Below are positions 45,503 to 57,685 of a stretch of 64,000 nucleotides of DNA, piece by piece. This DNA comes from Lepidodermella squamata (Eukaryota; Gastrotricha). Positions within the stretch are counted from its first letter, which is position 1. Every line of letters starts with the position of its first letter. The DNA is taken from assembly GCA_047495785.1 (NCBI GenBank), contig JBLDXI010000073.1, forward strand, positions 461,239 through 525,238. Reading direction: 5' to 3'. Below the pieces are notes generated by a model, which worked only from the letters and a program-made list of their open reading frames with translations, searched no databases and had not been told where the DNA came from. The position numbers and the translations under genes are program-made.

Positions 45503-46574
45503 ATGGCAATGGGAGCAAAAACAGTAATTTGTATGGTGGCTATTCTCGCTGTATTGTTCAATTTGGCAAGCGTTGAATTGCAAAAAATCGGTGGCAATGT
45601 TAGAAATATGCTCGATAACGCCTGGAACACCCTGCGGGACAATGCTAATCATTTTAAAGATAAAATCTGGGACAAAATATTTGGAGAAGTGAGCGAAGAA
45701 GACGAAACGCTTGAAGACGGCAGCGATGATGATTTGGTAAGTCACACGTTAACTAACGACGAAAATTTTAATAATCAGCTGAAAATAGGACTTGAACGAC
45801 AATCGTAGGGCTGACGTTTATACCCAGATCATAGAAAGATTGATCGATGTAGACAAGCGCCGACCGCGCAATCGAAACAACGAAAATGTCATGAAATCGA
45901 TCAGTTTTACACATTACAAGGAACACCTAACATCAAATAGCGTATCGTTCAAAGTCGAAGACGTCGACAAGGCTGTGCCTCATTTCGCCAGGTCGCATGA
46001 CTTGAATGAAAGAATCGGTCAGATAATATTGGAATCTGTGAAGTTATTTATTGCTCAGGAAAAAGACGACGTCAAATTCGAATTCACAAAAGGGCAGCCT
46101 GGCGAATTTATGCAGTATATTTATGCCTTCAAAAAAATTGGTATGTTGCTACAATTCTACGATTCCGATATTCACTAAACTTTGAATTTATGAGACATTG
46201 TATCGTCTGCATCGTTTCTCACAAAACGTTTCAGATGTATATTTTATTATTTCTTAGATGGAAACGTTTACATGGGTATATCCGCACACATCGTCAATTT
46301 TCAACTTGCTCCAGTTGAAAAGATTGAATATAAAGAGAAAACTGGGTGGTTTTCCAATTACAAAATCGAGGTTGGCCGAAGGATGGTAAATCGGAATTTG
46401 GAGCACAGAGAAAGGGTTGCTTTTCAGAGCTACATGGAGCATAGAGCCGTTCAAAAAATGATTGAAAGCATCAGCTTCGATGAAAATTCGCTCCGGCCTG
46501 AATCTGTGCTATATTTGAAGCTACGTCAACAAATCGAGCATGAGATCGCTGAGCAGCCGAGGGCCAAAAATTGA
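45503..46574 (+). CDS. Unrecognised secreted protein, three exons
   Basis: Exon 1 is 45503–45736. It starts at an ATG that opens a clear signal peptide (MAMGAKTVICMVAILAVLF then NLASVE), followed by an amphipathic and acidic stretch (EVSEEDETLEDGSDDD). The donor is GTAAGT. Exon 2 begins at 45789 or 45828, both in frame, the latter with the better CAG acceptor, and runs to 46140. It is charged and helical (SISFTHYKEHL, IILESVKLFIAQEKDD). Exon 3 is 46258–46574, joined in phase 1 through codon GAT, and ends HEIAEQPRAKN with TGA. AATAAA is near 46,690. No cysteine-rich or catalytic motif is seen and I do not recognise the family. It is probably secreted or luminal. Confidence 0.7.
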
Positions 46575-46699
46575 CAGTAAATATGACAATTGTTTGAAAC
46601 TGCCCCATATTTGTGAGGTTGTTAACGTATACAACTGAGTTTTCTGCCATGGCTATATTTGTGAAAAAAAATTCTTTTTTCGACATCAAAATAAATTGT

Positions 46700-47330
46700 T
46701 CAATGTTTATCAGCCAGAGACGACTGGTAAGATAATACTTCCCTTGACTTGGCATATCACTACACCTTTTTCCCTTTGATATAATATCATTATTTTTATG
46801 AAAGAAACACGTGTTTATTTTTTCATGATTCTCAGCTTCTTCATTTTATTCATTTTTTTACTTTTTTCTACCTAAGGATTTACTCGATCGTCGAAGGTTC
46901 GCCGTAAGCGATTACAAAACCCGAATTGGATGAATTTGATATCAAATTGAAGCAAGAGATCTGATCTATCTAGCTGTGAAATTAGAATACTGGCTGCCAT
47001 TTTGTTCTTGAAGATCATAGAGAACGTAGTGATCATTAATATTGAATAAGCACAAAATCTGATTGTAATTCACATTTTTGTTTTATTTTCTTTTCACCAT
47101 TTTGTATACTTGATTTGAACACCTGTGTAGGGTATAGTTTGAAGAGAATTCTCTGCCGATGCGTTGTCTCATCATTTTGTATATTTTCGCAAACTTTTTC
47201 AGATCTAGATTTCTGTAACTGGTTGCTTACCTGGTTGCAACGGAACGAATTGACCGACCTGCGACCCGTTAGCTCTGTTATTTTCATTTAGTCCATTAAA
47301 TCGTAAACGATAATCTTATGAAAAAATACA
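46700..47330. other. AT-rich intergenic, no gene seen
   Basis: Only short ORFs without recognisable features. Confidence 0.5.
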
Positions 47331-47339
47331 AAAGAATTT

Positions 47340-47760
47340 TCATTTTTCCTTAATACACCAGAGTTACGTATGGCGATAGTTTTGTCGTAAAAACGTGTAT
47401 TCATGATATTTAAAGCCACCAGCACGCCGGCCTGTCAAAATGGCTACACACAACGTGCTCGGATAGCATTCTCACAAAAGTCTTTATAGCTGGCAGCTTT
47501 CACTATCAATTTTTCATCAAGCAGCTGTTCATGCATACCACTGTGCAAAAATGGCCGTTGCTTTGCGACTCTAGATAGACTAGACCAGATTGCTCAACTT
47601 CGCATCATCCCCTTCAATATTTCCTGCAATCAATTTACCATTTGTCTTGACCTGAAGCGGCCTGATCCTCGCCTTGCAAGGGTTCTAGCGTTGGATAATC
47701 GATCAAGAGCAGCTGTGGTAATCGGTGGAGTGATTGTGGCATACGCGTAAGTCTAAAAAT
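47340..47760 (+). pseudogene. EGF exon remnants (fourth family relic)
   Basis: It begins with the family's intron 12 sequence ('gtaaaaacgtgtattcatg'), then part of EGF exon 13 (47,412–47,465, with an internal deletion), exon 14 (about 47,520–47,600, deletion and stop), exon 15 start (about 47,655) and the end of exon 16 (about 47,705–47,748, with the usual donor context). Order and orientation match the intact genes. Deletions and stops make it non-functional. Confidence 0.8.
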
Positions 47761-47769
47761 GAACGTTTT

Positions 47770-48680
47770 AATAATCTTCAGTGCTAATCACGAGTTAATT
47801 GCATGTTAATGTACACCTATGAGGGCCAAAAATGCGAGCGACCTTGAGGGATGAGGGACTATAAAAATTCTAGAGTGGCTTTAACTTTTGACTTATGTTT
47901 ATTCAGAATTAACTAAATGTAAGCAATATCCAGGTTATAAATTGCATCTGCTCGCGTAAAATTGATTTTGAATGTTATGACATTCCGTTTCCTTTTATTC
48001 TGTTTCAAATTCAGAGTGGATTAGCTCATAATTGTTTCTAAGGTCGCGCTCCAACTTTATTGTTTTCGAAGGTGCTAACAGTTCCGTCAAACAAACGGGG
48101 GTCAACGGTTTTAGTGAGCACCTCATTCAACATTTTCTTCTATTTCCTGAAGATTTCTTCCAGTTTTTCACAGTTGTTTTTTTTATTTGACTTTGAAAAT
48201 GGCAACATCCCGAGGAGGGGCGGCGGGAGCTCCTGCCCGATTCTTCGAACAGCCCTAATTTCGCTCGTTCAACCGGTTTGAAATATGCAAACTCTAGAGC
48301 AACTTGGGACAACGAGTGAATTGGCTACGCATCATCGGTTGAAGGTTGAAGGGGATCAAAGACATTGCGGCTGAAGATACTTTCGAGGCTTTCTGTTGCT
48401 TTGCTGTCGATGCTTCTCCAAACCATGCTTGCCCGGTGAACATCGCGTTTCCTCGAATAAGTAGCCAGCTCAATTTCTTCTTCAGTTGACCAAAAAGGGG
48501 GGCTGTGCCGGGGCTAAGAGGGAAGCGGGAAGCTAAGAGGGAAGGGGGTAAATGATCCCCTTGAAGCTCCGACGAAAACGTGAAGGGGATACTTATGCTC
48601 GCCATTATGACTGGCGTTAATTATACTTTGCTGAAAATTGGCGGGATTATCATTTTGAAGTTATTTTTTACCAAATTGCC
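47770..48680. other. Intergenic, no gene supported
   Basis: Opposite-strand ORFs of 61–103 codons (48,127–48,605) have no recognisable domain or splice partners. Confidence 0.4.
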
Positions 48681-48689
48681 AACTGTACA

Positions 48690-48825
48690 GTACGCGAAGC
48701 ATTTAGGATGCTCGAACTAGGGTGTATTTTCGGGCGAAAATTGTATGACCAAAGGGTCCCCACGTGGTCTCTTTGGTGTTTTCCACTTTGGCCTGCCGAA
48801 CTGGGGGGTAACGCGACTCATCGTG
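48690..48825. mobile_element. MITE family M1, copy 2 (degenerate)
   Basis: Begins 'tacgcgaagcatttagg' and shares 'gctcgaactaggg' with 'gaccaaagggtcccc' with the other two copies. The right terminus is degraded. Confidence 0.6.
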
Positions 48826-49135
48826 ATGAGTATGCTGTTGTTCGCCTGACTTGGATGATATTGATCATTGACGACTTTCAAAGCTCTTCATCTGCCAGGC
48901 TTTCCCTCACATCTTCGCCTCAATCTTTCGGAACTGACTTAAGCCTCAAGTACCTGCAGTTCAAAGCCGTTGCAACCTCCTCCATCGTTATTCGATGCTC
49001 GAACTCGGAAAGATCATGTTGCTTTTTGAGCTGTCAACAAATACCGCGGTTCATACGTCGTGGTCCATCAGTCGATCCAATATCGGTAAAAAAATCGAAA
49101 AATTGACGACCCTAGTTGTTAATAGCTGCGGGACC

Positions 49136-49291
49136 AATGCGCGAAGTAGGATCCTCGAGCTAGGGGGTATTTTCGGGCCCAAATTTTATGACCAAAGGGT
49201 CCCCCTGTGGTTTTTTGGGGGATTTTCCACTTTGGCCTTGTGAACTGGGGGCTACGATACCCCTCATTCCCCCCCGTACTTCGCGCACTGT
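49136..49291. mobile_element. MITE family M1, copy 3
   Basis: Ends TGCGCGAAGTA and, on the other strand, TGCGCGAAGTA, an 11-base perfect inverted repeat. It contains the shared 'agggggtattttcggg' and 'gaccaaagggtccccc' blocks. No ORF. Confidence 0.75.
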
Positions 49292-49789
49292 GCGGGACAC
49301 AGTTAAGCGCTAATTCTCGGGATTTCCTCCACACGTCACGAACTCAGGCGAGACGATCAGCATTGGAGGGCTCTCTCGGCTCTTTGGCTCATGGTTTGTA
49401 GTATGTGCCTTTTCTGGGCCATTGACGAGCTTATTCGCTGTGGAGTTCTTTCTATTAGGAATTTCAATCTCCAAAATAGCATCGGCCTTGGATGATGCCG
49501 AAAACGTGTGCCATGTCTAATTCATAGTTTTACGATACGGATTCGAAACGGCCCAGTGGAAGTGTTCGCATTCGGATTTGGATTTGGACAAGAAATGGTT
49601 CCTGACGATTTTAGGGCACCTGTTAACACCGGTTTAAGAATACTTGGGTGATACTGAGCTGCATTCATGCAGATCTGCCTGACACACCATGAGCGACAGA
49701 AAATTCTTCTTGGGGATTGGAGAATAGGTTGGGTAGTGTGATTATATTATGCGCGAGGATGGTCTCAAGCCAAATTAATTTAGGCTCAG

Positions 49790-50350
49790 TGTCGCGTGCC
49801 TAGAAAACACTGTTAACTAATACGAAATTAACGATCTTTCCATAGTAAATTTATTCGAGCTGAATTTGCAAAGAGTGCGGCACGCGACCACTTTTTATGT
49901 CACTGAATCTGCCCATTATAATTTTGAATAATTTAAAAAAAAAACCACAGGTACCTCTTTCATAAAGTCTGAATTTCTGCCAATAAATACTAGAAGCGGC
50001 CCTCTATCTAATGTTACCAGGCACACCTTGTGTTCACTTTTGGATAATTTTCCAAAATTCGCCAAAAAGTGCTATAATTGGTGATTTTGGGCAAAATTGC
50101 CATTCTTCTGCCGCGGTTGGCTCTTTGGGAAACTTTTTGAAAATTAAAAACTAAAAACAAAATTAGTTTATCCATGTTGAGAATTTTCTTTATCGAACGA
50201 TAACAAATTTGTTTGTTAAATAATTTAGTTCGATTTTCCGATTTTTTCTTGGCTCGAAAAAATCCTATTTGCTGTAGAATATCTCTGACCGAAGCAACTG
50301 TGAGAGAAAGTCCAACATGCACGGCCGAAAATAATCTGAAGATCAAACAC
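49790..50350. repeat. Dispersed repeat R3 (copy 2)
   Basis: 49,830–50,000 matches 53,065–53,275 closely ('aacgatctttccatagt', 'gaccactttttatg', 'agaagcggccctct'), and 50,040–50,110 matches 26,230–26,290. This is the longest copy and may approach the full element. The 112-codon minus-strand ORF over it is not convincing. Confidence 0.7.
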
Positions 50351-50576
50351 ATTTTATAGCGTTTATATCGATATCCACTGAAAAATCGCCACGTGAAGTA
50401 GCAGGATCAAATTATTTGCAAGTTGTTACGGAAACTAATATCCGGGCAATTTCCACCCGAAAATGTTAAAAAAAACAAAAAATTACCATCACCGCAAAAA
50501 ATCTCTGGCTATGTAGACGTTGTTATTTAGCTCTGTTTCTATTTATCTTGAGAAGCTACTGTTTTTTTGTTTTTGG

Positions 50577-51190
50577 AATAATTAGCTTAATTCCGGACCC
50601 CGCTTATAGTTCTGTGCAGGTAAAAGTTTAAAAATTCCGCCTTTTTCCTTATTTTCTTCACGCAAGTTCAATAATTTTATTAAATTCTCGCTAAAAATAG
50701 TTAATTAAATACAATTTCCAATTATTTCAAACCGTTGAAAACAATAGGTCAGAAAAATCGACTTTTTTGTCCCTCCGGCACTGGAGTACCGCCTTAGGGG
50801 AGTATCTTAGTCATCTTATTCATCTCGCTGGATCTCTAACCATAACACCTGGAAGCTTCTAATATTGATTTTCCTACTCCCCGGACTTGATTTAGTATTG
50901 AAAATATCTTTTTGAGAGATCATAACCGCCCAAAGTCATTTGACAAGCTTGCATGGCAAGTTAGGGTGATCACCTGAGTCATCCTGTCCTAAGGCGGGGG
51001 AAGAAGATCTTTTGAGACCACCAAAGTGATGTTGTTATTTTTTGTGTGAATTTAATAAAATTATTGAACTTGCGTGAAGAAAATAAGGGAAAAGGCGGAA
51101 TTTTTAAACTTTTACCTGCACGGAACCATATAGAGAACGTTCTCTATGCACGGAACTAAGCGGGGTCCGGAATTGAGCGACTAATTATTA
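50577..51190. mobile_element. Fold-back element with ~100-bp inverted arms
   Basis: 50,590–50,692 pairs with 51,050–51,182 in inverted orientation, almost base for base. The right arm has a 30-base extra piece containing the palindrome TAGAGAACGTTCTCTA (about 51,130–51,146). The outer ends are AATTAG...TTCCGGACCCCGC on one side and its complement on the other. The central 360 bases are unique and non-coding. Confidence 0.75.
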
Positions 51191-51279
51191 GGTTCTACGG
51201 GGGGAGGGGGATAAATACCTGAGCATTATAGAGGCTATATAGCCAGAGATTTTTTACATGTTATGTTTTCAAAAAGATG

Positions 51280-51295
51280 CACACACACACACACA
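51280..51295. repeat. (CA)n microsatellite
   Basis: About eight CA units. Confidence 0.85.
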
Positions 51296-51481
51296 AAGTT
51301 TTTGTTTCGCGCGCTCTGATTACTACGTTCTCTATGTGTTATTATTTTATTATGTGAGCTTCGCCTAGGGTAATTGCCTTTTTAGGTAACCTTGCTATAA
51401 TAATAATAAGAACGTTGACAGCGCCAGCTCCACTTTCGTGACTGCTGTCAATCAAACTTGCCATACAACTACTAGAAGTAG

Positions 51482-51503
51482 CAGAGAGAGAGAGAGAGAG
51501 AGA
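51482..51503. repeat. (AG)n microsatellite
   Basis: About eleven AG units, about 100 bases upstream of gene E. Confidence 0.85.
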
Positions 51504-51607
51504 AAGCGTTGCATCCATCTATTAGCTGAAGCTAACTACTTGGCGTGTAGAATGTGCTTCTTTCTTTCTCACTGACACCTTTGTTTTCGAGAATATCATT
51601 AGTGTAA

Positions 51608-54600
51608 ATGAACCCGTTTCTGATTGCCATAGGTAAATGTTGATCATTTCCGCCATTTGCTATTTGCTTCTGATCAGTCCTTTATTTTGGTTTAATACCT
51701 TGGATTCAAGCTTTTCAAATTTCACTTCAAAAGTTCACTTCAATACAAGCTTTTCAAAAGCGCATAAACTGAGTGAAAAAAGCTTGAATCCGAGTTGTTC
51801 AATGACGCTAACTATATGTTCCTCTTTTGTCATAAAAGGGTTAGCGAGCGTCGGTTTTTCCACTGGCTGCTCTCCGAGCCAACAAAGGAGCGCCCTGGTA
51901 AGTTTCTCCCCGCTAGTTTCTCTATAGCCAGCGTACCAATGGTTATCCAGGCATGTAAAAATGGTGGTACGTACGATTCTTCAGCTGATGCATGTCGATG
52001 CCCGTATGGTTACAACGGCACGCAGTGCGAAACATGTAAGTTCTACTTGCGAGCTCATAATCAATATCAAATGTAACCTAATCTTAACAGATTGGTGCGC
52101 GGGCTGCAAAAACGGAGGGACCTGTAGTGGTCCTAACACTTGCACTTGCGCAAGTGGCTGGCGTGGATCAACCTGCGAGGAATGTCAGTTGATAGCCTCC
52201 GACGAGAAAAATCAAATGCTCATGTTCCTGGCTAGATTACTGCGTCGAGCCGTGGTGCTGGAACGGTGGGGTGTGCAATGGCCCCAACACCTGCCTCTGC
52301 CTGCCTGCGTGGACAGGGCCGAGTTGCAACATATGTAAGCTCATCGATGTCGACAATGATCCTATTTGAACCTGTTTTTTCATTTCAGCCTCCTGTACGC
52401 CACCATGCGCAAACAACGGCGTTTGCCTCTCCGGCAATCAATGTAAATGCGTGAATGGTTACACCGGCTCGCGGTGCGCGGATAGTAAGACTAGCATTAA
52501 ATTAATCCCAACTTACTCATCTGTTTTATTTTCCAGTTCCCTGCCCTACACCCTGCCAGAATGGCGGTACCTGCTCAGCCCCGAACACTTGCACTTGCGC
52601 ATTTGGATATTTAGATGCTGACTGCTCCAGGGGTAAGGAGTTTCACTGCAAATATGCAAATAGCAAAATATGACAGCTGATTTCATCATTCAGCCAAGTA
52701 CTATCTAGCTGGAAGCACAACTAATTTCCGCGCCGCCACAACTATCTGTGAGACAGCAAATAGCCGTGCTGTTGTGATTTCTACGCAAGCTGAGTTGGAT
52801 AAGGCGAAAACTAGCTTAGGGGCAAGAGCTCAAGTTTGGATTGCGCTATCGGCCGGGTTTCGCTGGGCCTATGATGACTCGACAGTTGGTCTATCGAATA
52901 TTTGGGCAAACGGCGAGCCGAGTGGTGATGGCAGCTGTAAGTGTTGAGCAATACCGTAAATTCCCAAATACAAGCCCAGGCGGCAATTTGATGTTCTTTG
53001 TAGTGCCGCCTGGGCTTGTAATTGTTACGGTAACAATCCCCATAGACAATACTGTAACAGATAGGAAACTAACGATCTTTCCATAGTGAGTTTACTCGAG
53101 CTGAATATGCAAAGAGCGCGACGCGCGACCACTTTTTATGCCACACAACGCCCTATCCGCCCATAATTAATCTAATTAATTTCAAAAATAAAAAAGCCAC
53201 AGGCACCTCTTTCAAAAAATTTGGATTCTTGCTCATAAGTGATAGAAGCGGCCCTCTGTCTAATATATGTTAGAGCACCGAGTTTTGCTTCTAATCGAGA
53301 AAACGCGTAATTAGAAATAAGGCGGATTTTTTAATAATCTCGAGTCGAAGTTTACGAGAGGCAGCGTTTTCGACATTAGGATCCAAAAGAGTGATCTAAC
53401 ATTATTAGAGCACGTCTTCTAATTTTCAGGGACTCAATAATGCGCGTTTTTCACCTCATATTAATCACATTTTTCGATTTTTTCTGGGGCCGAAAAATCG
53501 CTAGAAAATAATCGGAAAATCAAAATTAATTGTTCTACCGGACACATTTTAGACAAATGTCTATGGCTAGCCCGGTTAAACCGCGGTTAACCGCCGGTTA
53601 ACCGTGGACTTGGGCTATTTCCTGTATCAGCTATCGACAATCATCGATTTACACCGATTTTGAAAAATCTGATAGAAGAGACGGTTCGAAATTCTAAATC
53701 TACTTACTAAATTGCCCCCCTGGCCCGATTAAATATCCCTTTAGCATCGATATTTGCGGTTTAAATGCAACTCCCGGTATTTGGCTTGGTTACTTCCGGT
53801 TTACCCCTATCAATTATCGAAATTATTTAAAAACTGTAAATGACTGCTTCAGGAGCGTTTTTTTCCTGGATTTCCTCCCTGAAACCTCAGAGGTAATTAT
53901 GAGTCGTAAGTACTTTCTGCAGAGAGAAATTGTTTTATATCTGCTTCCGCTTAGAAGATAGCAATTATTCTAATTGAGGCATTTTTAGGTAATACGAAAG
54001 GTTCCCTTTTGTAAGCAAATGAAACATTTTATGCTGGGGACTAATACGTGAATGAGAACGAGATGAATGGGAGCAAGCAATCCTCTAATTTTTTTGATCA
54101 ATATATTGCATGCAGTTATTTTGGTCAAAACCGCGGTTCCGAGGGGAGCTAACCGAACCGGCGGTTAACCGCGGTTATCCGGTTATTTTTTCAACCGCGG
54201 CATCTCTACCGAAAAGTTATTTCAGACGACTAAAAAATTCTCAAATTTGGTTTCGCTACAGCCTATTTGATTCCGCTACAGCAAATTAGGTTCCGCTCAC
54301 CGTTGAATTGTTTCATGTAAAAGGTCTGAAAATCTGGAATACGTGACCGGCTCATAAACTGGTAAAAAGACTAAAGATTGGAAATCAGTGATTGAAAATG
54401 AAGGAACATTTTAGCTCACGGGTAGTCTCAAACATATAAATTCACAATACCTAATTCAATTAAATTGTAAATTTTATTAAATTTCATTAAAATAACTAAA
54501 TCTCAATGCCAAAACATGAAAATAAGCAACTACTGGAACCTGAACACTAAAGATGTGTTTGCTCATTATTGATGACTAATTGATTATACCTTTCAGGTGT

Positions 54601-55128
54601 CACCATGTATGTGGGAATCGGGCTTAACGATGAAGCTTGTTCCACGATTAATAAAGTACTTTGCCAAAGTTTAACCGATGTGAGCCCTTTCATTACCGCG
54701 ACTTATTCCCTTCTAACTTTCATCAAATAGGAAAATGACATTCAAAACTTCGCGCCCGATTCTAATTGGGCGAACGCAAAAAGCAATTGCGACGGAAGAG
54801 GACTCAGACTAGCAGTCCTGAAGACGCGAACAATCGTTGACTTGATGATTAGCCAAAGTAAAGCTGGATGGATCGCCGCGAAACGCCCCGATGGCAGTAA
54901 TTTCTACTGGTCTACAGGCGGGATTGTCTCGCCCAGCAACACCATTCCGCCATGGGCCTCAGGCCAGCCTGAAATAAGCGATAGCAAGCAATGTAATTTC
55001 CTGAAAAAAGGCGCAGTGTTTTAACTATATTTCATGTTGATTCAGGCGTTACGATGGACACGACTGGTAAAATGACGGTTGCAAGGTGCAACGACAACAA
55101 CGATGCGCTATGCGAGTATACCTCCTAA
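51608..55128 (+). CDS. EGF–CTLD gene E, compact: 5 EGFs and 2 CTLDs
   Basis: Exons: 51608–51632, 51839–51897 (leader MNPFLIAIG then LASVGFSTGCSPSQQ), 51951–52035, 52091–52183, 52236–52334, 52389–52484, 52537–52632 (five EGFs), 52694–52936, 54597–54679 (CTLD1), 54731–54992, 55046–55128 (CTLD2, stop TAA). The total is 1,224 nt, giving 407 aa. The first two exons together are 84 nt as in genes B–D, and the CTLD1 exon is 243 nt as in all paralogues, which confirms the model. EGF 3 is unusual (CVEPWCWNGG). The intron within CTLD1 is 1,660 bases and full of repeats. CTLD2 keeps FYWSTG and WASGQPE. The last 131 bases of exon 10 and all of exon 11 lie in the giant inverted repeat and recur at 63,717–63,982. 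Confidence 0.88.
52950..53032. mobile_element. Small hairpin (fold-back) element in gene E intron
   Basis: Two arms meet around a loop of about 15 bases. The inner arms share TACAAGCCCAGGCGGCA, and the outer ends 'accgtaa' and 'ttacggt' pair as well. The ends resemble those of the element at 29,888–30,345. Confidence 0.7.
53050..53285. repeat. Dispersed repeat R3 (copy 3), gene E intron
   Basis: Close match to 49,820–50,010. Confidence 0.75.
53566..54206. mobile_element. Element bounded by AACCGCGGTTAACC inverted repeats
   Basis: The left end (53,569–53,608) and right end (54,129–54,200) are both built of overlapping 'ccggttaaccgcggttaacc' motifs, inverted relative to each other. The interior is AT-rich and non-coding. 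It lies in the gene E CTLD1 intron, absent from paralogues. Confidence 0.6.
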
Positions 55129-55559
55129 AGCGGAAATCAACAAGATGCATATTAGATTTGATGGTTGATTGGATAACTTTACAAATATTGTGGTGGTTGC
55201 GTGATAAATATTATCGACGCATTTGGAATCCTGTAAGGTATTGTTGATCAAAAATGAGAATATTATGAACATAATATGAAGTTATATATTTTTTTAAATA
55301 TATTTGATACTTTCTTATATCTTGCAGAGTCTTTTATTATTATTAATTATTATAAATAATCCAGCAACTTACCGATAATCCCACGTGTTCCAGTTTCTCA
55401 AACTGCTTGTATGATAAATTTCGTGAATAAATGAAGATGCTAGCATTATATATATATTGGGGAAATTAATCCTGAAAATCGTCTTCATTTTCGGCTGGTA
55501 TTACCCACGAATCACCTGATCTCGGTTCTTCGTTACAATATGCTGTCTTCATTTTCAGC

Positions 55560-55760
55560 GACATTCTGGAGGGGGACAGACCAAACACGAAAATAAGAAT
55601 TTAGCCCTCTGCTTCGTCAATTTTGAGAGGTTTTGGAGCTTGTTTTAGTGGAAAATCTTCGCTCGCTTTTCTGGTTGAAATCACTAGTTTCGACAAATAC
55701 AGCAACAAATGTTTTTCCATCCCTTGCAGCTCCAGGATCCAAGATCGCACCCTGTTTTCG
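55560..55760. repeat. Dispersed repeat R1 (copy 3)
   Basis: Downstream of gene E; a mirrored copy lies in the right arm at 63,085–63,290. It contains 'agtggaaaatcttc' and 'ttgagaggtttt'. Confidence 0.65.
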
Positions 55761-56144
55761 GGTTAGAGAGAATCCTTATAAATAGAAGGCGAAGCCAAGA
55801 AATTCTAGATTTGATATTGGCTAACCTTCAGTTCCATTTAACTAGCAATTCTGGGGCCGAGCCTTCGGCCCGGCCATCCTATTTAGTCCACCTATGGAAA
55901 AATAAAGGAACCACAAAGAATACATATTTCTTGGAGTGAAATCAACTTATCTGAGTGGACACGGACTTCAGCAACTAATCAGCAATCAACTTTAGTATAT
56001 ATCATTAGATATAAACATAAACATGTATCGCTATGAAGGTAAACGCTGCAAATCAATGCCTAACCTCGTGGGTCAGTCAAGTTGAGTCTGTTCAGACTAA
56101 CTTGCATCTCTCACTTTTCAGGGATTGTTAAGACGTCTCCTATA

Positions 56145-56170
56145 TTAACACTTTAACTGCCCAAATTACG
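56145..56170 (+). mobile_element. piggyBac-like terminus (left arm)
   Basis: TTAA (56,145–56,148) is followed by CACTTTAACTGCCC. The same end, with TTAA, occurs mirrored at 62,696–62,699. The terminus matches the MITE at 40,048–40,947 at CACTTTAAC. It lies outside both the acidic-protein gene and the transposase gene, so both are inside the element. Confidence 0.7.
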
Positions 56171-56517
56171 GCAAAAGTACCGTTGCGGTCGTAACTAAGT
56201 ATCGGTATTTCGTAACGACACTAAGTTTCGTTATTTTCAACCGAAACATTTTGCCGTCAAATAGTTCCGTTAATTTATTTCGGCATTGTCGGCATTTAGT
56301 AACGGAACATGTTCAAAAAACAACTCGCTTTTACTTGCTATTACCAACGTTATCAGAAATTGGCTCGGAATTTTTGCCTTACTCTAAATGTCGTCACTTA
56401 CATAGGAAATAGTTCTATAATTCCGAGTTAGGAGCAACAGTTCTCAATAGATTACGCAACTACGGCGACAATTTCAATGGAGAATAGTTTTTGAATGATG
56501 TTGATTTTTAAATCGTT

Positions 56518-57653
56518 TCAATAGCTGCTGGGCTCACTTTTGACCCTTTTCCGAGTATTCACCGATGAGCGCGCAGCCGCTGCTGATCGTCGATGGTCAA
56601 GGGTGGCTTGGATGGCCGAATCAATCAGGTGATACAACTTGAACGATCCCTGATAACGAGCAGCAACCCGAGCAGCCACCGCAAGCCGCATTTCTTCCGG
56701 GCACTGGGCCACAGAAACAAAGTTAGTGCCACTAAATTATCACATTTGTAGAAATTACAAGATTTTTCTTCTTTTATAAAAGTAACCTTTCTTTGCAAAT
56801 CCATATAAGCAGCGCTTTTGCATAATCGGCGATTTTGTCATGCGTACTAAATAGTAGCTCCTCCGTCTTGGCGTCAATTTCTACTTCCTTGCCATAAATC
56901 ACGCCGAGTTTTATAGGTGGCTTGGGATTTTTCGGCTCGGGCTTCGGAGCTAGTGCAATAAGCGACGAATCACCACTTGAAATCGAAATAGTTGGAGACG
57001 CGGGCGCCGGATGCTTTCGAGCGATTGCCTCAGTGTGACGGACCTCATACCAGACAATTTTATTGACGTGCCATTGCATCTTTTCGACCTCATCGCTCAG
57101 AATCGTGATGATTTGGAACTGCGCTTGGAACTGACCAGGGCATATTTCCGCAACCGATTTCGCAAGTGCCAGTTCGATTCGCTCTGCGCCATTAGCACTA
57201 AACAGGATGTAATCTGGGACTGGAGCTTGCTCGAACTCAGCTCGCGTGCCAGCACTGGATAGATTTGCGGACGATTTTGCTCGACTCGTAGAGGGCTCAT
57301 CGACTTCGAGTAAATCCGGATCGATTTGAAAGTCGGGGAAATCAGAAGCTGGTGGCGTAGCTCTCCTGCCTGCAGGTGCTTTCTGCGCAGTAGTTCGTTT
57401 ACTTGAATTTTTGGTAGGAGTGTCTTGACGTGTCTTCTTCCCAGGAGTTTCTTTCCGCGTTGCTTTAGCAGAAGCTTCCTTTGCCTGTCGATTTTTTGTT
57501 TGACCTTTCGGCTCCGATTGCCTTGTTGCCGCCGCTTGGGCTCGCGATCGAGTTTTCGGGAGAGATTTGCGGGAACTGCCAATGGCACCATTTTCTTCTT
57601 CCTCGGCGTCGTCCGCGTCCTCGTTCTCGTCGTCATCGTCGTCGTCGTCGTCG

Positions 57654-57685
<32 letters not shown>

